NCBI GenBank assembly: GCA_002633005.1
Contig: NMRA01000260.1
Location: forward strand, 566,455-588,861
Direction of reading: 5' to 3'
Length of the DNA: 22,407 nt
From: Phoronis australis
Lineage: Eukaryota > Phoronida > Phoronidae
The first letter of the stretch is position 1; each line of letters begins with the position of its first letter. Below, piece by piece: positions 9,205 through 21,200 of this stretch. A program made the position numbers and the translations under genes. The notes beneath the pieces were generated by a model. It ran no database searches, was not told the DNA's origin, and saw nothing but the letters and a program-made list of their open reading frames with translations.

Positions 9205-12200
9205 GTATGATATTACACAGTCAAAATCAAGTGCATGGTTCTAATAATTCATATTTACTCCTCAATATTTGTTTGAGCACCTATTACGTTACCGTTATTA
9301 TACATATAAAATGTACAGGCCGTTGCTAATCATTTAATGGATTAAAATTTTTAGTACCGACTTGCTTCATTTGGCAATGTCTTAAGTGTATATTAGATTA
9401 GTTGTTGTCACGCTGATGTATTTCAAACGATTATAGTGACGGGACATCGCCATTTTTAATTCATCGATTTTTTTAAATGTTAATACTTTGTACTTTAGTC
9501 TTGGGTCTGTTATAATTTAAAAAGTGTGGGTGTCGACGTATTAATTTTTCCCGTTACCATGGTTATTCAAGGCCAAAACGAAGGCATCTCCACCGACACG
9601 AACAATGTGGATTTTACACGGAAGTTTCTTAGAAGCCACATGCACTAGTCGGATATAATGGATCTTAACTTATTCCAAATAAATCCACTAAATGATGAGT
9701 CTGTAAACTATAACTTTTCAGGAAATACCTTTTAAATTGAAAAGTCCAGGGCATCCAGATTAAATATGTAGCAACTTTTTTGATTAGAAGGCTGTCTTTG
9801 TAGTACTTAATCGTTGTAAGGTTCTTGGGTGAGATATTTTTTTCTCACTGCTACATGTAGTATTGAAAACAAAAATAAGACCTACATGTCATGTTATTTT
9901 TATTGGCCGAGAAGTTGTTATTTCATAGGTGTGACGGACGTACAAAATTGCCATACGTCTTTCGCAAAATTCCTGACTTAATGAATAATCCCAGGGGTCT
10001 AAAATTTTGGTCAATAGTATCAAGTAAAAAGTTCAAAGAGAATCTGAAATTATTTAATTCTTGATTGAAAATTTTTAACGTAACTAAACGTTTTAGTACA
10101 TATTCAATAGTATAATGAAATACACATAATTAGCTTTTTTATGACAATAATTAGCAACACACATGAAAATCGAGCAAATTTTTAAGGTCAAATGACTCCA
10201 AAAATGGGTCTGTTTAGGCAAAAAATTGAAAGTTATATGACCAATGTGGTTCATGAAAATAGAGACTGGGTTTTCAGACGAGACCAGAAATGTAAGTCAC
10301 AACTTCAACAATCTTTTATCTTTAAATTGACCTTTCCACGCAATTACCCAACTAATTATTCCCTGTTCAAAACTTCTGGCTTTACCAATAAGAGTTGAAT
10401 TTAAAAAAAGAAGCTGGTAACTTGCACTTGGTAAAAACTGCCTGTTCTTGACTGTTGTAATTGTTAGCATGTAATTAAAGACTTGGGAACTGCAAATTTC
10501 TCGCTCATTGTCCACAGTAACTGATGAGATTGACCTATACATGATTTCGGTAACGGTTCTCATTCTAAAATTACATGAATATGTCCCCTACTGTCTTTCC
10601 TCACCATTTTACCGTCAAATTTCTATTCGCACTATTACGCAGTTGACACTACCATGTTTGCTCAAGTCAAGATTACGGCAACACTTTTTGCTTATAAATG
10701 AAACGGCATCAACGATTCTGAATGGTGTTCTTGCTGTTGTGAGATTCTCCTTAGTTTTCGTGGCATAACATAGAGCAACAAGAGGCAACATTTCACAATT
10801 TTCCATAATTTTTTATAATTGCGGTCATCTGAGCCATTGCACACAAAATTCCTTGAAGTGGTACCCAGAAATAACCTGGCTCTATAACCGATTCTTGTTA
10901 CTTGAGGCATACCAGGACCACCTTAGAAATTTGAAACGTTGGCCTGGGACCATAGCCTGAGCCCGGGGTCGGAAGCGACATGTCTCGGCCAGTTTGACGG
11001 ATGAGCAATGCACTAGATCTCTCCAGATGCAGGGCCGCAACAGAAGCGGAACTTGTTGACTCGCGCGGGGCTTGAAGCTGGTGTTGGCTGGTCAGGGCCA
11101 GAACCAAGTTCCTAACGAAATCGCAAGTCAGTGAATGGGCGTATAAATAGGCATCTATACGCTGCGTATCATCATTCAACACCTCTGAATCGCCTGAACT
11201 GAATTGGAGTTCACAAATGTCTATGAATTGGGCTAAATTTTCGAAAAATGAGGAAGCAACTCTCCTTCGGTAGCCGCCCTTTAACTAATTCGGGAACCAA
11301 TCACGGACGTCGTTTTCATAACACCCATAATTCCGTTATTGAACATATGAAACGAAAGATCATATAGTAAGTTAATCGCACATAAATATTTTCATTATGG
11401 GATACAAAAATGTTAACATCTAATATATAAAGTACAAGATCAAATATAAATATAAAATATCGGATACATATAATTACATCAAACTTATTTTTGAACATTG
11501 AATTCTGCAACACATAACACGCCATATTCAACTATAAGATAGCAATTACTGCTATACACGGAAAATATCGAATCAATTGAAATTTTAATTTCTTGAAATA
11601 ATAGATTGCCTTCCGTGGAAAAAACGAATATTGAAATGGGCGGCGCAGCACTGAANCACCGCCTATAGACCATGTGCAGGGTAGCACTCAAAAAAGTGGG
11701 GGCTATAGCCTCCCAGCCCCCTATGATGTGCCGCCCATGATTGAGAAAGGCCTACAGTCGTAGATTTCTTGTCTCGCTCTACTCTAGACGTACAAAAGTG
11801 CTTCAAAACCACAGGCAATAGAGGTCGACATGGAACGCGAAAACTCCTAAAAATATCTTTCTAACAGTTTCAAGGTACCTAAACTACACGGTCAACGGAC
11901 TCCTAAACACGGGCACGGACGCATGAACACGACTCCCTGACCTCCAAACACCGTCCACTGACTCACAAATACGGGAACGGACCTACAAAACACGAGCCAC
12001 GCACCCAAATACACGGGATACGGAATCATATTCACGAGGAAACAAGGTTAACGGACCGCCAAACACGGGTCACGGATTCAGCGGCTTCCTGGGTCAGCTG
12101 ACATCTTCATTTTGTCCGTAACGGACGGTGTTTCCAGGTCCGTGAGTCGTGTTCATGCGTGAGTTCGTTGACCGTGTAGTTTAGGTACCTTGAGTTTCTC

Positions 12201-15200
12201 GTTCTTGGGACTGCTAGCGTAAGTGTCATTCACTTTGAATATTGCAATACTGAAAATGTATTTCCAACATGTGCCGTTTTACCAGTTACCCTTCATACTC
12301 GGTAAGCATATTTTACGCCGAATCTTGTACAAATCTTAATTATGACATGCGACCACTGTCTTTTCGCTCAAGGTTTTCTATTTGCCATAAGTTCCCCAGA
12401 TGTATTTTACAAATCAACAGACTGCTGTACGTTTGACAACATAAACAAGTTTAACGATATGCACGACCAGGTGTGGGCGTAACCACTGCGAAAAGTCACG
12501 TGATAACCCAGCATATTCATCGAATTTCACAAAAATACAATTGTGAGGGGAAAGTAAACCTTAACTAATTTTAGTTCTAAAGCGGGACAACATTGTAATT
12601 GAACGTGTCTGTACGTCTGTGGTGTTTACTTGAAAAAAGAAGGGTTTAGTTTCTTCAACTTTTTTAGAATTTATGCATGCTCAGTTCCGAAACTCTCTAG
12701 AGCTTGGGTTCCATATGAAGAATCTAAGGTCTGGATGGTCAACAAATTATTGTAAGGCAAGGCGTTTTCATAGTCGAGTTATCTCAGATCATTCTCTTGC
12801 ATCCGCTTGGCACATATACCGTCGTTCCTTTTCGCAAGAGTTTTAAAACTTAAAAGTCAAAGATATGAAAATAAATATGAGGTGAAGCAGATACAGTGCT
12901 TTTCCAAGTTTAAGAAAGGAAATCACGCAGCTTTCCATTATGACTCCTATTATTTGGAACGTTACCCCCAAATATCTTTAACTAAAGACTCGGATTTTTA
13001 GTTATAGATTTTTCTTATACCGCGGACCTCTGAGGTTATTTCTTATTTACTTTTGACAATTTATTCGCCAACATGTCTAGCTTTATATATATTTTGTAGT
13101 GACTTTGAGTGTCAACACTCTTGACAAGGAACTGACAAAGAAGATTCTGGAAGGCTATGAAAAGTCAACCCGTCCCACAGACACTTTCCAAGATGCTGTA
13201 AACGTGACGATGGAAATCGGGCTGCGAGAATTGTCGGAATTGGTACGTAAGAAAAGCCATGTTCAAAGTTTGAGTTATCTTAGAACCGCTTCTGGAGTAT
13301 CTTGGCCCCAACAGCCGAATCTAATGTACTCTACACTTACAATTCGTTGTAATGGTTGTTTTATGGCAACTCGTTGTATTGGTTCTTTTATGGCAACTCG
13401 TAGTGTTGACGGGGCAAGTTGTACTCGAGAAATATTACGTCACTGGTGAGGGTGTCTCAAATGTCAATTACTGGACGTGCCCACGAAAACGCTGTGCAAA
13501 TGATTTGGTTAGCCAAGGGTTCCTTTCCGCGTCTTGGGGATGGGGAAACGTCATTAATTCGGGGTCCATTCAGATAAACGAGTAAGTGCACAACTTTGTC
13601 CAGCAACTGGCCCGTTGAAGGTATTGCTTTTCTAAAGATATATGAACTAGGTTATCTAAGGGTGGCAAGTATGTCACTGCCAACACATTCAGAAATATCA
13701 CAAACTCAGTTTTCTTCCTGAGAGCAAACTTTGGCTCAGTTGTGGACTGAATGGCAAGGTGACAATGTTCTCCTAAATATCCGGTACTTGGCGAAGTTTT
13801 CAAGAAGTCCACCCGTGTCAGTATTTCTACTGCTAGGTAGTCCTCGATGCAAAAAATGCGCTTGAAATTATTACAAGTAAAACCCTAATGCCATTACTTT
13901 TGCAAGTTGTTTTTATCTCTAATCACCACCGGCATTTCAGTGACCAGAGAGGCACCGAGATCTCCACGCTGTAGTAAAAGATTACATCTTGAGTAACATG
14001 CGCATTATTTATGTGTCCATGACGTAAATGTGTTGGCCAGCGTTGTTTTCGCTTCTTACTTGTTTTTCAAGAGAAGCCTTGGTAACAACTGACCAGTGGA
14101 GCCGATCGAGATTCGCTGGATGGAAACTAACTTCATGAATAATCTAATCGTCTTTGCCCAAACAACAAAGCAAAAATAATAGCGAAGTACAAATCTCATA
14201 AAATTATTATCAAATACTGTGTTGGCCAGTACTCTAACAAAAGCGCACTTTTCTTTTTATTACAAGGTCCCTAGGGAGCTCAGTGTAAAAATTATTCTCC
14301 ACAACGTGAGTGCGCACCTGCTACGCGTGCTGAACTCTATATTGTGGGCCCGTGTGTCTAGAACTAGGCATGAGAGTGTTCACTTGCTGTGCTATTAGCA
14401 GTCAAACCAATTCGTTTCCTACGACTCCTTAGAGGCTAATCCAATATTTTGAGTTGAGTTGACAGGCCTAGTATTAGCCAGGATTTTGCTGTCAGACATT
14501 CGCACTCCCGAACTGTCAAATGGAATCTGAGACAAGTTTAGGGGGCACATGGCGCCTTGCCGCTTGCCCCCCCCCCCNCCCCCCCCCCTCTAAATCCGCC
14601 ACTGTTTAATGATCATGTTTGTTGAAAGAACGTTCGTAATGAGTATAAAACCCCATAGTTTACTACCTAAACGTCTGTACACATTTTTGCGATTGCACCA
14701 CTGACAAGTATGCGGTGGAGCATCAATGTCGGAAGACTTTCTCAGGTCGATTGTGCATTAAGATGCACCATTCTTCCCACCACAAATACTGTTAGCCACT
14801 GTATTGTTATTACAATTGACCTATAGTTGTTTCCCATGTATTTTATCTGTCTGCAAGATATTTGCTTGGGAAACTGAGTAAGCCAACGATAGATAATACA
14901 CTCCAACTGGCATGCAGCGCAGTAGCTTTAGTTGTTAACTTAGTTGGTAAACGATCGCCGACCTCGTGACTTCCGCTTAGGAATCGGGCATTATGGGTTT
15001 TACAGCCAAAAACTACGCTTTGTGGGATATTTGTTGGGCGGGATAGACTTTTTCTTGTTATCGGCTTTGAAACGGCGAAATACGTGTTTTTGTGATTTTG
15101 TTACAGATCATCAAATTTCACTGATGTCTGTAAGACGTTCGCTGAAATCAGACCCGGTTCATTATCGTTGAAATACGTGATACTACATGCACGTTGTGGG

Positions 15201-18200
15201 ATCCAGCACAGCGGCAGAGCGGAATTCGGGTGTTCGAAACCGCGATATTCTTAATTGTGAGAAACTACATTTCTCTTCGAGAATGTAACTTAAATCCAAA
15301 TTCAAATTGATCGCGTGTGGTACGCCGTAAAACAACAGTTACATTTTACATCACTGTTACACTTTACGTTGCTAGGCCTCTCCTAAAATGTAACGACTTG
15401 CATCAAACAAAAGATTAAAAGTTCTTTTAATAATATCAATGCCGATTATAATATCAATTAGACATATTAAGTACTAAAGTTAGAATGACAAAGTAAATTA
15501 GACATTTGATTAAGCAAGCTAGATGACTCCATGAAATTTTTGTTATTTAAAGATTTTTGCAGATTTTAATAATGATAATTTAAACTCTTGTAGTGTCATA
15601 CAAAGTTATACATGTACATGTACATATAGTGTTGATTGCCTCTACCATTCTGTAATGGTCTTGATGTTGCTTAATCAGGCCCTGCTTTAGTGTCGAGGGC
15701 TGAAATGCCAAGCCAGGCCAAAAGTTCAAACCTGACGCAGCACTTTTCAAACTCGACGCGCATTTTCCAAACTCGTTACAGCGTCGAGATAAAACAGGTC
15801 GTGGAGAACACTGACAATTTACGTCGAGTGCACGTGGAAATCTATCAAAACGTGCCAGCTAGAATTGATAGCTATGCCGCTATGTACATTCCATTGTTTT
15901 TTATGAATTGTTTCTTGGTATAAAAAATGAACCCTGTACAGTTTCAACTCCGGACGAAAGGAGTCACCAGGATTGTTAGAACGTTCTTGCAATCTTTTCT
16001 TGGCTGTCACAGATCACAAATCAGTTGTATCCATCATTTACAGTAAACACACTTCCTATGGTAAGCACGACAAAAACAATGACATCGTATTTTGGCTAGC
16101 ATTTATCGCATTTCTGCTGGAACAAACGGCCATAACAATTTTTAAGGAGAATTCAATTTTGGAAGCCAATTTGATTGTTTGATTTATTTCAGCCAGTGTT
16201 TTATTGCCTTGGAGTCATTGTTTATGCAGTAATTGCCCTGCTCCACACAAACGGATCGAGCCAATAGTTTCTGATCGTGACGGGTTCTGTCTACCTACCA
16301 CCTTAATTGCCAATTTTGTGTTGGAAGGAAACAAAATTACGCATTCATTTTTGGGCAGACTGAAAGATTTTTGCCAGTTCAACACCAAAAGGTCGCCTTT
16401 GAGAAGAGCGAGCCAGTATTTTAAAACAGTGGCGGCTTATTCCCATGTTTAAACTTTTTAAAAGCTGGAAGGAATAGTATTGTTCCTATGAAAGAGTGGA
16501 GGTAGCAACAGATCAAACCGTGACGTGTATACGTAAACATGGGAGAACTACATGTACCTGGGGAAATGACTGTGATCCTTTTGCTCAAACCGGCTGTCGA
16601 TCGATAGGCAATAGTCCTAATAAAACTGATTGTCTGCCTTTCAGTCTGCAAAACATACACTTTCTCACATTTTCTTATACGATAAAACATCAATTAAAAT
16701 GGCTATTTTATCGATGTTCGTTAGTCCGAAACACATACAGCTGTATCAATAAATTCAGAGGTTGGATATTCTACTCTTAACGGACGTGAAGTTACGTGTC
16801 TCATGAGACGCCACTTTTGGGGTTGCAGCTCTGCGTTTTTGCTTCGTACAATCCACCTTCAATGAAGTCTAGTTCAGATCATTGTTAAATCACGTTGTTC
16901 TCCTAAGAAAAAAAACTATAGGGACCCGTTACACATAAAATTGTTGCTTATTTCGTGTGTTACCATCTTCTCTAATGACCCGGTGACACTAGCCTCAGCT
17001 GACTAGTCGCCAGTCCTCGAAAAATCTCGGCCTCCCGAGTTCCAACTTAACGCGATATTTTAACTTACACATTATCATGAAACCAACCCCAGTTCTTTGA
17101 AAAGGAATGTCTTTAGCAAGAGAAAAAATGATAACACGGTGGGTATCCTCACGTTTGGATGTAAGTCGCAAGTAAAACATTACAGTCTGTATTCAGTTCT
17201 TCGTGGCAAACTACATGTGCAGAAGGATATTATAGTTATATTTACAAACAGTATCGGGCTTGCCGATAGGTCAGAATTTTTTGAAGTTGGTGCACGTCTA
17301 AACAAGTTTTTAATTCCCAACCTCCTCGTTTCCAAAAATTTAGTCAACTGCATCAACACCTGTCACCCCTATCAATAACTGGCTTTCCATTGTGGGAACC
17401 CTGGTGAAACCATTGAACTATACAGTAAATGAGATGATTTCAAAAGGCTGATTTTTCAAAGCAAGAATACTCTCCAAAATGGTGCCATTTTGACAAAGTA
17501 CTATCTAAAAAGGTGCCTTTTCTGAATTTCTGGAACAGAACTGTGTGAAAATGTGAATTTTTGCACAACATTACTCTCTAATAATTCAGTCGTTGGGGTG
17601 AAGCAGCTAAGACTTGTGATTTTTAGCCGGAAGTTTATTTTTGAAAACAGTCAGGAAAATTTACCCAGCTGACCCCCGAGTCTTAAGCGGAGATATTGAA
17701 AACTATGCATGGAATACCGGATGAGCAGTCTTGATGGACATTTCAATCTGACTTCCCGATGAAATTTAATTTACTTCTTTATATTTCAGGTACAAAATGT
17801 GCAAACGCTGACAGTAAAAGCATGGATCAGACTCGTGAGTAACTCATTCTCCTGTCTCCCATTGCATGCAGCGTTATACTGGAAAACCCTTTATTTTGTT
17901 CGAGATGGTCGGGAACCTTTGTCTTGATTCTTTGTTACAGGGATTGACACGTAACTTTCCTGATGACACGTGACAACAACGCTGACAGATATGGAGTTCA
18001 TTGACTGCCCCAACACGGCGTCATGCATCCACAATGTGATTTACATGTATTTCAGTCTATACATGTATGGGGGAACTTGAAGACCCAAATGTCTGCCATG
18101 CAGCAGGAGATTCGATTGTCACCATCTGGCATAACAAATGAATAAACAGAAAGATGAGAACACTCATATGATCTGCTTGCCGTCGTTGGTGGATGATAGT

Positions 18201-21200
18201 GCCAACACAGTCACTCAAAGTCTGTCATGACACGCTTTTGGATGAATGTTACGTGACACTTATTACACAGGGTCGAAGTTGCGCAAGTTACGAGAGGTTG
18301 GGAATTAATGAAAGCTCTACTCAATGGTTGCGCATACGATGTGATTCATATTTATGCACAGGCCTTTAAAACGTGCTATTGAACTAGAGTAAATGAATAT
18401 AGCTTCGACTGAAAGACGTGTTTTAAGAAACAACCGAATAAATCCCAATCTCCCCTACTCGCTTGTCGCTGTCGTTTCGTTCGTTCCCTAGCGCTTTCAC
18501 GTGAACGTGATTTTCTCGATGGTGTGTGATCACAAACAGGTTGAAACCCGAAGAAGGTTCGTTACCTCAGCAACTGTGTTAGGCTTAAGTCTAGCTCTGA
18601 TAAAGTACACAGGAAAGTATTGAGTCTTAAAATGGTTCCCTGTGTAACCTTCTAACTAGAAATCAGCTTATGTCATTAAACTTTCGGAGCAGCAGACAAA
18701 GAGGCTCCCACTGTTCTTCTTACAGTACTGGTACGACGCTTCTCTAACCTGGAATGTGTCCGACTACAAAGGTGTCACGACAACGGAGTTATCGACGGAA
18801 CAGATTTGGCTTCCCGATATTGTTCTGTTCAACAGGTATGATTTAATTCTTCTATCTGTAGTTCTACATTGTTTTCACATAAGAAACTTCCCAAGAGAAT
18901 TTTAAAATTGATTATAATTATTTGGACTTCACACCTCTCCAATGTTGCGTCCTCGGTTTTTCATCTTGACTGAAACAGTACCCAAGGTAGCGTTGCGTCG
19001 TCTGTAAAGTTAAGAACACGCAAGAAATCGAAAAATAATGCAGGTGAAAAGCGAGTGCTTTGTGAACTTTTTCGTCCTAGGCCCTCAGCTTGCTTGCCTA
19101 TTTTTGCAAAATGGCAACCACTGAAGTGATTGGTCTATTTATCCTTCGACTCTGGGGTATATTTCAGCTTCACGTGATTTGACCACATTTTTATGATATT
19201 AAACTACGAGCAGTTCTTCACTTTATCAAATTTTCACATAATGTTTCCATTTCTCTAATTTATCTGAATAAATATTGCTGATCAACGATTTCAGTTAAAC
19301 GCTTTTCCTTTCTTGTTAGCTTATACGAGTTATCTCACCAAAAGTATTGTTCTACTGTAATTCAAATAAACTCTTTTGTTTAAGTTAGCAGAGAGCGTAT
19401 TGATCGTCGCCGGCGTTTATCACTGAGATTATAATCCAAGTTATGGTAGCTAAGGCTTTGAAACATGAACTTTATGTATAGCTTGATTTGAATGCACCAG
19501 TTTACCCCCATCATTAAAGAACCAGGTGTTTACAGATGCACGGCAGATTTTAACGTCAATTGTTCGAGACTAGATAGTTACAGTGTGCTATGGCCGAAAG
19601 ATGGCTTTTCAAAATTGTTGGTGGTTTTGGGTTTGGAAATCCAGGTACAGACCTCAGTTCCACACGATTTACGAAAAATGAAAAGAAAACTTTAAACTGG
19701 GTCAAACACTTCAAAGAACTTGCAAAATAACCAAAAAATACTGATTCCGAATAGATTTTTTCTCCATCTTTAAGACAACGTAATATGCAGTTGGCTACTG
19801 AAAAAATGAGCAAAAATGCACTGAATTGGCATTCTCACCCCAAATCCAGCATCTGCTGCAATGACTGTCATCTTAGAAATAGTGTATCCAGATTGCAGAA
19901 TTAAGCGCTCTCAGTTATTAAAGTCATGTGAAAGCCAGGATTCTTACAAATCCTATTGCTTGAAGAGTCATTGAATTTCCTGCTAAATTGCATGTTTTCA
20001 CTAGTCGTACAAATATGTGACATTTTAAGAAAAGCAAAGAATATTGAGTTCAACGTGTATACAGGTCTCCGTAAATCCCATCGGAAATTGCCGTAATTGA
20101 CACGGCGTCCCGTACTCTGGAGATTTTCTTAAACTGCAAGTCAATTTAAAGCTGACCGTTCTTCTACATGTAATTTTATTCAATTGCCTCTGACTACGCC
20201 AAGTCGAGGCTTCGAACAATGTTTGCCTTTTTAGCAACACCCACAAAATTTGTTCTTCAATAACCTGAGATTGTTATTATCTCGTTCTGTTCTCATAATA
20301 ACATGCAGACATAAGTGATTAATACCCAGACGCCGTTTAGACCAACTGTGTACCAATGTTTTGAATATTCTATCGAAAGACCAAAGAAAGAAGATAAAAC
20401 CAGATAAACTGCAACTCAATTTAATCCAAAATATTTCAGCAAGAATGTATGAAATATTGAAATAAAAAACTTATCCTACCACGCCGACAAAAAAATATAT
20501 TTAAAAATGTTTGAAGTCGTGGCCATGAGCCCTCATGATGAACGCCGATGATTCTTTTCTCTAGCGCTGCCGGCAGTGATTTCAAGCTGACGACAGACGA
20601 GTCTCTGGTAATTGTCTCTCACGATGGCCGCGTGTTCTGGAGATTTCCCACCACCTTGTCAAGCTTCTGTCCGCTAGATGTCACCTACTTCCCCTTCGAT
20701 AAACAGGTAAATAGGGTAAAGCTCATGGACATGACAGCGTGTGTAGCGACATACACCAGACAATAAGCCTCAAAATTGACTGATGCTGTTTTAATTCCTT
20801 TTAAAAATCATTGTGATTATAAACGATGGAAATCTCATCACCGTTGGATCCCCGGATCTTCTTGTTTGCATCCCATCGACAACTTCTAGCCACTGTTGAC
20901 TTCTGGAAAGCACTCGTATTCCCGACGCTCAACTCACCAGGACTATTCGATATATGCGCATCTTAAAAAGTTCCTTGTCTGCACACATGTACGTGTATGA
21001 AAGGTGGTGCAATGTACTACGTGATGGTATCTATCGTTTACATGCATAATACATCGACTGCCACCAATGTATATACAAGAGTTGTTGATTGAAGCAGAGC
21101 TTGTACCATTTTGGCCATAGTTTTGTTGGATCCGAGTATATCCAAACGGTTATATTGTCGTATACGATGTCGATAAAAAGTTGTGTGCGAAAGATCGGAG

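Larger units (their letters stand above)
9205..13099 (+). other. Intron 1 of the receptor gene (3.9 kb)
   Basis: Holds no second gene that I recognise. It contains a GC-richer patch (about 10930-11120) followed by TATAAATAG at 11142, a small GGGCGGC-ended element, and a 322-bp foldback element, each listed separately. The stretch 9205-10900 is AT-rich with no repeat that I can define. A + strand open frame at 12807-13001 (about 64 codons) is unrecognised and is followed by stops. Confidence 0.7.
13243..17789 (+). other. Intron 2 of the receptor gene (4.5 kb)
   Basis: No nested gene recognised. Open frames at 14944-15171, 15690-15923, 16204-16452 and 16496-16780 carry no domain that I know and no consistent splice partners. 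The intron holds a 27-bp tandem duplication, a hAT-like terminus, a 20-bp triplicate and a pair of short hairpins, listed separately. A CAGTGGCGG word at 16427 resembles a hAT end but has no partner. Confidence 0.65.

Noticed and set aside
13099-13449. A single long open frame read as a separate small protein
   Set aside because: Only 13100-13242 is coding (receptor exon 2). The rest is intron read-through past the donor GTACGTAAG, including a 27-bp tandem repeat.
15196-15250. Possible second tRNA-like sequence (AGCACAGCGGCAGAGCGG then GGTGTTCGAAACC)
   Set aside because: The A-box-like and B-box-like words are too close together, with no anticodon arm between them.
16427-16452. CAGTGGCGGC word as a left end partner of the hAT-like terminus at 14588-14604
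   Set aside because: The two termini face away from each other, so they cannot bound one element, and the 16427 match is only nine bases long.
16496-16780. Cys-containing 94-codon open frame considered as a small secreted peptide
   Set aside because: No signal peptide, no regular Cys spacing and no splice or promoter context; it lies inside receptor intron 2.
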